Assembly (NCBI RefSeq): GCF_018333375.1 | Contig: NZ_BORW01000017.1 | Span: forward strand, 41,444-105,443 | Length of the DNA: 64,000 nucleotides | Source of the DNA: Paenibacillus cookii | GTDB taxonomy: Bacteria; Bacillota; Bacilli; Paenibacillales; Paenibacillaceae | Reading direction: 5' to 3' | In this document: piece by piece, positions 60,737 to 64,000 of the stretch | Position numbering within the stretch: the stretch's first letter is position 1 | Layout of the letters: each line of letters starts with the position of its first letter | Translations under genes and position numbers: made by a program | Notes under the pieces: generated by a model | Seen by the model: the letters and a program-made list of their open reading frames with translations, nothing else | What the model was told of the DNA's origin: nothing | Database searches by the model: none

Positions 60737-61498
60737 ATGTTAGTTGCGGAAAGATACGATAAAATCGTAAGCCTCGTCAACGAAAGAGGCAGCATCCGGG
60801 TATCCGAGCTCAGCGAGCTGTGCGGGGTCACGGAAGAAACGATCCGCCGCGATTTGGACCGTCTGGAGCAGCAGGGCAAGCTTCGGCGCAGCCACGGCGG
60901 GGCGGTGAGCGTCAAGGAGACGCAGGCCGAAACCCCGTATTTCGAGCGGGAAGTCATGCATCAGGAAGAGAAAAAGCGCATCGCCAAAGCGGCAGTCGCC
61001 CGGATCGAACCGCATGACCGGATCGCGCTGGACGCCAGCTCGACGGCATGGTACATGGCATCGATCCTGCCGGATGTTCCGCTGACGGTGCTGACGAATT
61101 CGATCAAGGTAGCGCTGGAGCTGTCGTCGAAGGAAAAAATCGAGGTGATCTCGACCGGCGGCATTTTGGCGGCAAGATCCCTTTCATATGTCGGTCCGAT
61201 GGCTGAGCGCAGCCTGGAGGCCTATTACGTCGAAAAAGCGTTCGTTTCGTGCAAAGGGGTGCACCCGGAGCGGGGCATCAGCGAATCGAACGAACTGCAG
61301 GCCATGGTCAAGCATAAGCTGATCAAGCAGGCCGCCAGCGTGTATTTATTGGCCGACGCCAGCAAAATCGGCGTGCAGGCTTTTACGCATGTGGCCGGAT
61401 GGGAAGAGATCGATGCGGTCATTACGGACAGCCAGATCGAAAGCGCCGATGCCAAGCTACTGCGGGAAAAAGGGATCGAGCTGATCGTCGCGGAGTAA
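60737..61498 (+). CDS. DeoR-family transcriptional regulator, probable rhamnose regulator
   Basis: A 253-residue regulator with an N-terminal winged HTH (RYDKIVSLVNERGSIRVSELS..., TEETIRRDLDRLEQQGKL, about 5-57) and a C-terminal sugar-phosphate-sensing DeoR domain (IALDASSTAWYMA; ISTGGIL; LADASKIG). Its place after rhaEW-lutABC suggests it represses those genes until a rhamnose pathway phosphate appears, as DeoR-type RhaR does in Bacillales. The start is the ATG at 60737 with GAGGG upstream. Target sites are inferred. Confidence 0.85.
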   Translation: MLVAERYDKIVSLVNERGSIRVSELSELCGVTEETIRRDLDRLEQQGKLRRSHGGAVSVKETQAETPYFEREVMHQEEKKRIAKAAVARIEPHDRIALDASSTAWYMASILPDVPLTVLTNSIKVALELSSKEKIEVISTGGILAARSLSYVGPMAERSLEAYYVEKAFVSCKGVHPERGISESNELQAMVKHKLIKQAASVYLLADASKIGVQAFTHVAGWEEIDAVITDSQIESADAKLLREKGIELIVAE

Positions 61499-61578
61499 GC
61501 GGCTCCAGGATTGCATACAAACGAAAGGCTGCGTAAAAAGCGCCTGTTGGGCGTTCTTCGCGCAGCCCGGCTTCCATT

Positions 61579-61621
61579 AAAAAACACGGGCATCCTTCAA
61601 ATCGGATGCCCGTGTTTTTTG
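61579..61621. terminator. Bidirectional terminator
   Basis: AAACACGGGCATCC and GGATGCCCGTGTTT form a 14-bp stem with flanking A and T runs. It lies between the deoR gene (plus) and the LTA-synthase-family gene (minus). Confidence 0.85.
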
Positions 61622-61654
61622 CGCTGCCGTAAAAAGGTAAGGAATGCATCGCCG

Positions 61655-63532
61655 TTATTCCCGTTTCGGCAGCAGCTTGACGTATTCGTCGGACAATTTC
61701 ATTTGCGACAGGTTATAGTCGTAATCTGGTTTGTACTTGGCGAAATCGGCGACGGGTTCAAGCGTATCCAAATCGGTCGCGCTGCCGTCCTCGAACGTTT
61801 TGCCCGGGACGTACAAAATGTCGTCGTTAAAGAAGGAACCCGTCGGCAAATAATACCGGCTGCCGACGATGTTATGGTCGATGTTCAGCAAATCGTGGCC
61901 GAACGCGGTAAAGTTTTCTTCCTTCAGCGAGATGCCGAGGAGATTGGCTAGCGTCGGCATGATGTCCACCTGCCCCCCGACCTGCTTCACTTCCTGTCCC
62001 TGCACGCCGGGTACGCGGATCAGGAGCGGGATGTTGAACCGGGTGACGCGCGGATCGTATTTGATGCCAAGCGCCTGGCTGATCATCGCCGGATCGTTAT
62101 CCTGCGGCTGCAGGCCGAAATGATCGCCGTAGATGACCAGGACGGTGTCGTCCCACATGCCGTTTTGCTTCAATTGGTCGATCAAGGTTCCGATCGCGTA
62201 ATCCGTGTAATTGACGGCAGCCAAGTAATTGCCGAGCTGCGTCCCTTTCAAGGCATCCGGGATGCCGATTTTCATCCGGTCCTCGGGCACGTTGAACGGA
62301 AAATGGCTGGACACCGTCACGAACTGCGCGTAAAAAGGTTTTTTCTCCCGATGAAGCTTGGAGAGCGTTTGGATGCCGAATTTGTACAATTCCTCGTCCG
62401 AAGCGCCAAATTCGTTAAAATGGTCGTTTTTATAATACGGCTTGTCGTAGTAATGGGTAAACTTCAAGGCCGGGTACAGCTTGTCCCGGTCCCAGAATTT
62501 GACGTCGTTCACATGGAACGTGGCCGATTCGTAATTTCTTTTTTCGAGCAGGCGCGGCATGCTTGGAAGCACGCGGTCGCCGTAACCCGTCGACATGGCC
62601 ACGGCCGCCGTCGGATAAATCGAGGTGTTGCTCATGAATTCCGCATCGGAGGTATTGCCTTGGCCGATCTGCTGGAATACCCGCGAGAAATAGAAGCCGT
62701 CCTTGGAAAGGCCGTTCAGCACCGGCGTCAGCTCCTGGCCGTTTAGAGACAGATGGACCGGGAAGTTTTGGAAAGCCTCCATCTGAATGACGATGACGTT
62801 TTTGCCTTTGGCTGCCCCGAAAAATTTCGGCTGCGCTTGCGGATGGTCCTGGTATTTGAACATGGCTTCCTTCGATTCGATTTTCTTGACCGTATCCTTG
62901 ATATTGCCGGAAGCGACGGCGACGGCTTCTTCCTTGGCTTTGAGTCCTGCGGCTACCTGGTAATTAAAAAAACCGAGATGCTCCGCTTGGAGCACTTCGT
63001 TCGTGATGCCCCGGTCTTTGGCGATAAACCATGCCGTCGCGCAAAGGGCGACCACGCCGACGACCGCCGGCCATCTTTTGCGCAAAGGTGCGGACATGCT
63101 CGGCTTTCGCCCCATCAGCCTGCCGGCGATCCATACCAGCGTCATGACGACGATATCGGCAAAAAAGAGGTAGTTCGCCGTTTGGATGGTCGACTGCACG
63201 CTGTCCTTGATCCCGCCGACCTGCTTCAGCTCGGAAAGGGCTGTATACGTCGGAACGGTGTTGAAATGCTGGAAGTACACCGCCGAGGCAAAAAAGATCA
63301 GCGAGCACAGCACATTGAAGATCCAGTACACGATCCCCTTCGCTTTCGAAGGGACGACGAGCTCCAGCAGGGACAGAAGAACCAGCAGCGAAGCGGCATC
63401 GGCCGCGATCCGGCTCCACATGATCTCGTGGAAGAAAAAATAGCGCAAAAGCAAAAGCTTCAGCAGCAAAAGAATGAAGATCCCGACGACGGGCGTTTTT
63501 GGTTTCGATGATCGCATGGAAAAGTCTATCAT
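61655..63532 (-). CDS. LTA synthase-family sulfatase-fold membrane protein
   Basis: A 625-residue protein with five N-terminal membrane helices (about 1-175) and an extracytoplasmic sulfatase-like domain. VIVIQMEAFQNF carries the first metal-binding acid, QGNTSDAEFMSNTS contains the nucleophilic Thr, and YGDHFG the C-terminal metal ligands. LtaS-type enzymes transfer glycerol phosphate from phosphatidylglycerol to build lipoteichoic acid. The start is the ATG at 63532 (AAAGGAG, 6 nt). An insertion sequence ends only about 60 bp upstream, so its native promoter may have been changed. Confidence 0.85.
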   Translation of the reverse strand: MIDFSMRSSKPKTPVVGIFILLLLKLLLLRYFFFHEIMWSRIAADAASLLVLLSLLELVVPSKAKGIVYWIFNVLCSLIFFASAVYFQHFNTVPTYTALSELKQVGGIKDSVQSTIQTANYLFFADIVVMTLVWIAGRLMGRKPSMSAPLRKRWPAVVGVVALCATAWFIAKDRGITNEVLQAEHLGFFNYQVAAGLKAKEEAVAVASGNIKDTVKKIESKEAMFKYQDHPQAQPKFFGAAKGKNVIVIQMEAFQNFPVHLSLNGQELTPVLNGLSKDGFYFSRVFQQIGQGNTSDAEFMSNTSIYPTAAVAMSTGYGDRVLPSMPRLLEKRNYESATFHVNDVKFWDRDKLYPALKFTHYYDKPYYKNDHFNEFGASDEELYKFGIQTLSKLHREKKPFYAQFVTVSSHFPFNVPEDRMKIGIPDALKGTQLGNYLAAVNYTDYAIGTLIDQLKQNGMWDDTVLVIYGDHFGLQPQDNDPAMISQALGIKYDPRVTRFNIPLLIRVPGVQGQEVKQVGGQVDIMPTLANLLGISLKEENFTAFGHDLLNIDHNIVGSRYYLPTGSFFNDDILYVPGKTFEDGSATDLDTLEPVADFAKYKPDYDYNLSQMKLSDEYVKLLPKRE

Positions 63533-63589
63533 TCCGGCTCCTTTCATGGCGTCTGTTAATTTTTTCCTGAATGCTTGTTAACCAATACT

Positions 63590-64000
63590 ATATAGGGCTT
63601 GCTGAACAAGATTCGTTCCATCTACACCCAACGCAAGTCTCTAAACCCAAGCAGTCTGAAAAAATGCAAAAAGAGAACACGCAGTCGCCGCTCCAGATTC
63701 ATGACCAGAAACTGAAGGGCGATGACGGTCAAACTGGTTTCGGCGCCACGCGCCCGAATGCGACCTAGGCCCAATTTGCGCTTGCCTTCTCCAAATTTTC
63801 CTTCGATCGCATTACGCTGTACAGCGTCCTGGCGCTCTTGCCGACGATCGGCGACTTCACTTTGCTCTTTCGGGGGTCTGCCGAGCTTCGGGCCACTAAG
63901 GCGAATCCCTAGCGTTTTGCAATAGTTCAGGTTGTCTCGATTGCGGTAGATTTTATCGGCTAGAATGACGGCGGGATAATACCCGAATCGCTGTTTGTAC
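63590..64000 (-). mobile_element. IS5/IS1182-like insertion sequence, 3' part, runs off the window
   Basis: The transposase 3' part lies within this stretch. The element end is placed near 63590, where AGGGCTTGCTGAACAAG begins; I cannot confirm the terminal inverted repeat because the other end is outside the window. The orientation is toward the LTA-synthase-family gene. Confidence 0.55.
63622..63999 (-). CDS. IS5/IS1182-like transposase, C-terminal fragment (5' end outside window)
   Basis: 125 codons of a DDE transposase are visible, entering from the right edge in frame (YKQRFGYYPAVILADKIYRN, then YCKTLGIRLSGPKLGRPPK) and ending at TAG 63622-63624. The catalytic Asp (ILADKIY), the late Glu (AIEGKFGEGKRKLGLGRIRA) and the terminal VIALQFLVMNLERRLR helix are typical of IS5/IS1182-type elements. 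No stop interrupts the visible part. The N-terminus is outside the window, so intactness cannot be judged. Confidence 0.8.
   Translation of the reverse strand, partial: YKQRFGYYPAVILADKIYRNRDNLNYCKTLGIRLSGPKLGRPPKEQSEVADRRQERQDAVQRNAIEGKFGEGKRKLGLGRIRARGAETSLTVIALQFLVMNLERRLRVLFLHFFRLLGFRDLRWV

Noticed and set aside
1..64000. CRISPR arrays, tRNA or rRNA genes, replication origin
   Set aside because: No regularly spaced repeats, no cloverleaf with conserved TTCGA arm, no rRNA sequence and no DnaA-box cluster were seen.

Overview
The window comes from an endospore-forming Firmicute, most likely Paenibacillus or a close relative. Evidence for this includes spoVAC and spoVAD, a DUF1657 protein, a paeninodin-type lasso peptide locus, a PrsA-like foldase, an LTA-synthase-family sulfatase, HelD, strong AGGAGG ribosome sites and frequent GTG/TTG starts. 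No rRNA, tRNA or CRISPR array was found.

Left part (0.3-27.7 kb). This is the most unusual section. A phosphorylating, paeninodin-like lasso peptide system is split into two arms. Cyclase, precursor and HPr-kinase-like kinase lie on the minus strand (1.6-4.7 kb). The precursor is a 41-residue ORF that ordinary ORF length cut-offs miss. Nucleotidyltransferase, PqqD-like B1, transglutaminase-like B2 protease and ABC exporter lie on the plus strand (23.7-27.6 kb). Between them is a Wzx/Wzy-type exopolysaccharide (EPS) locus: a pectate-lyase-fold depolymerase, Wzz, tyrosine kinase, a probable structured leader RNA, GalU, initiating sugar transferase, six glycosyltransferases, Wzy, an SGNH hydrolase, Wzx, ManC and UDP-glucose dehydrogenase. 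The palindrome GATACA-N3-TGTATC recurs at the promoters of the cyclase operon, the VanZ gene, the EPS operon (twice) and the B1-B2-D operon, with a variant in front of a small xre gene. The Xre protein resembles the PBSX prophage repressor, whose operator (from memory) is the same 15-mer. The reading offered is one Xre-controlled lasso/EPS regulon, possibly with EPS sugar nucleotides feeding decoration of the phosphorylated lasso peptide.

Middle (27.7-55.4 kb). This part holds ordinary chromosomal genes. They are a three-gene ABC-2 exporter, a secreted coiled-coil protein behind an attenuator-like leader, rhamnulose-1-phosphate aldolase, an MFS carrier, succinate-semialdehyde dehydrogenase and an OmpR-type two-component pair. 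A PrsA-like foldase and a minimal spoVA operon (YetF-DUF1657, VAC, VAD, no VAE) with a divergent DUF1657 gene follow. Next come a PAP2 phosphatase, a frameshifted AI-2E transporter, a small secreted protein, an aromatic acid exporter, a D,D-carboxypeptidase/VanR-like/VanS-like operon, adenine deaminase, HelD and a second MFS carrier. A candidate independent structured RNA lies at about 54.9-55.2 kb.

Right part (55.4-64 kb). A rhamnose-to-lactate-to-pyruvate set comes first: a bifunctional RhaEW aldolase/dehydrogenase, LutABC-like lactate oxidation proteins and a DeoR regulator. It would complement the rhaD gene at 31.6 kb. Then come an LTA-synthase-family gene and the 3' part of an IS5/IS1182-like transposase that runs off the right edge.

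Base composition is visibly AT-richer from about 5 to 17.4 kb than elsewhere, suggesting that the EPS locus is a mosaic with an acquired core.
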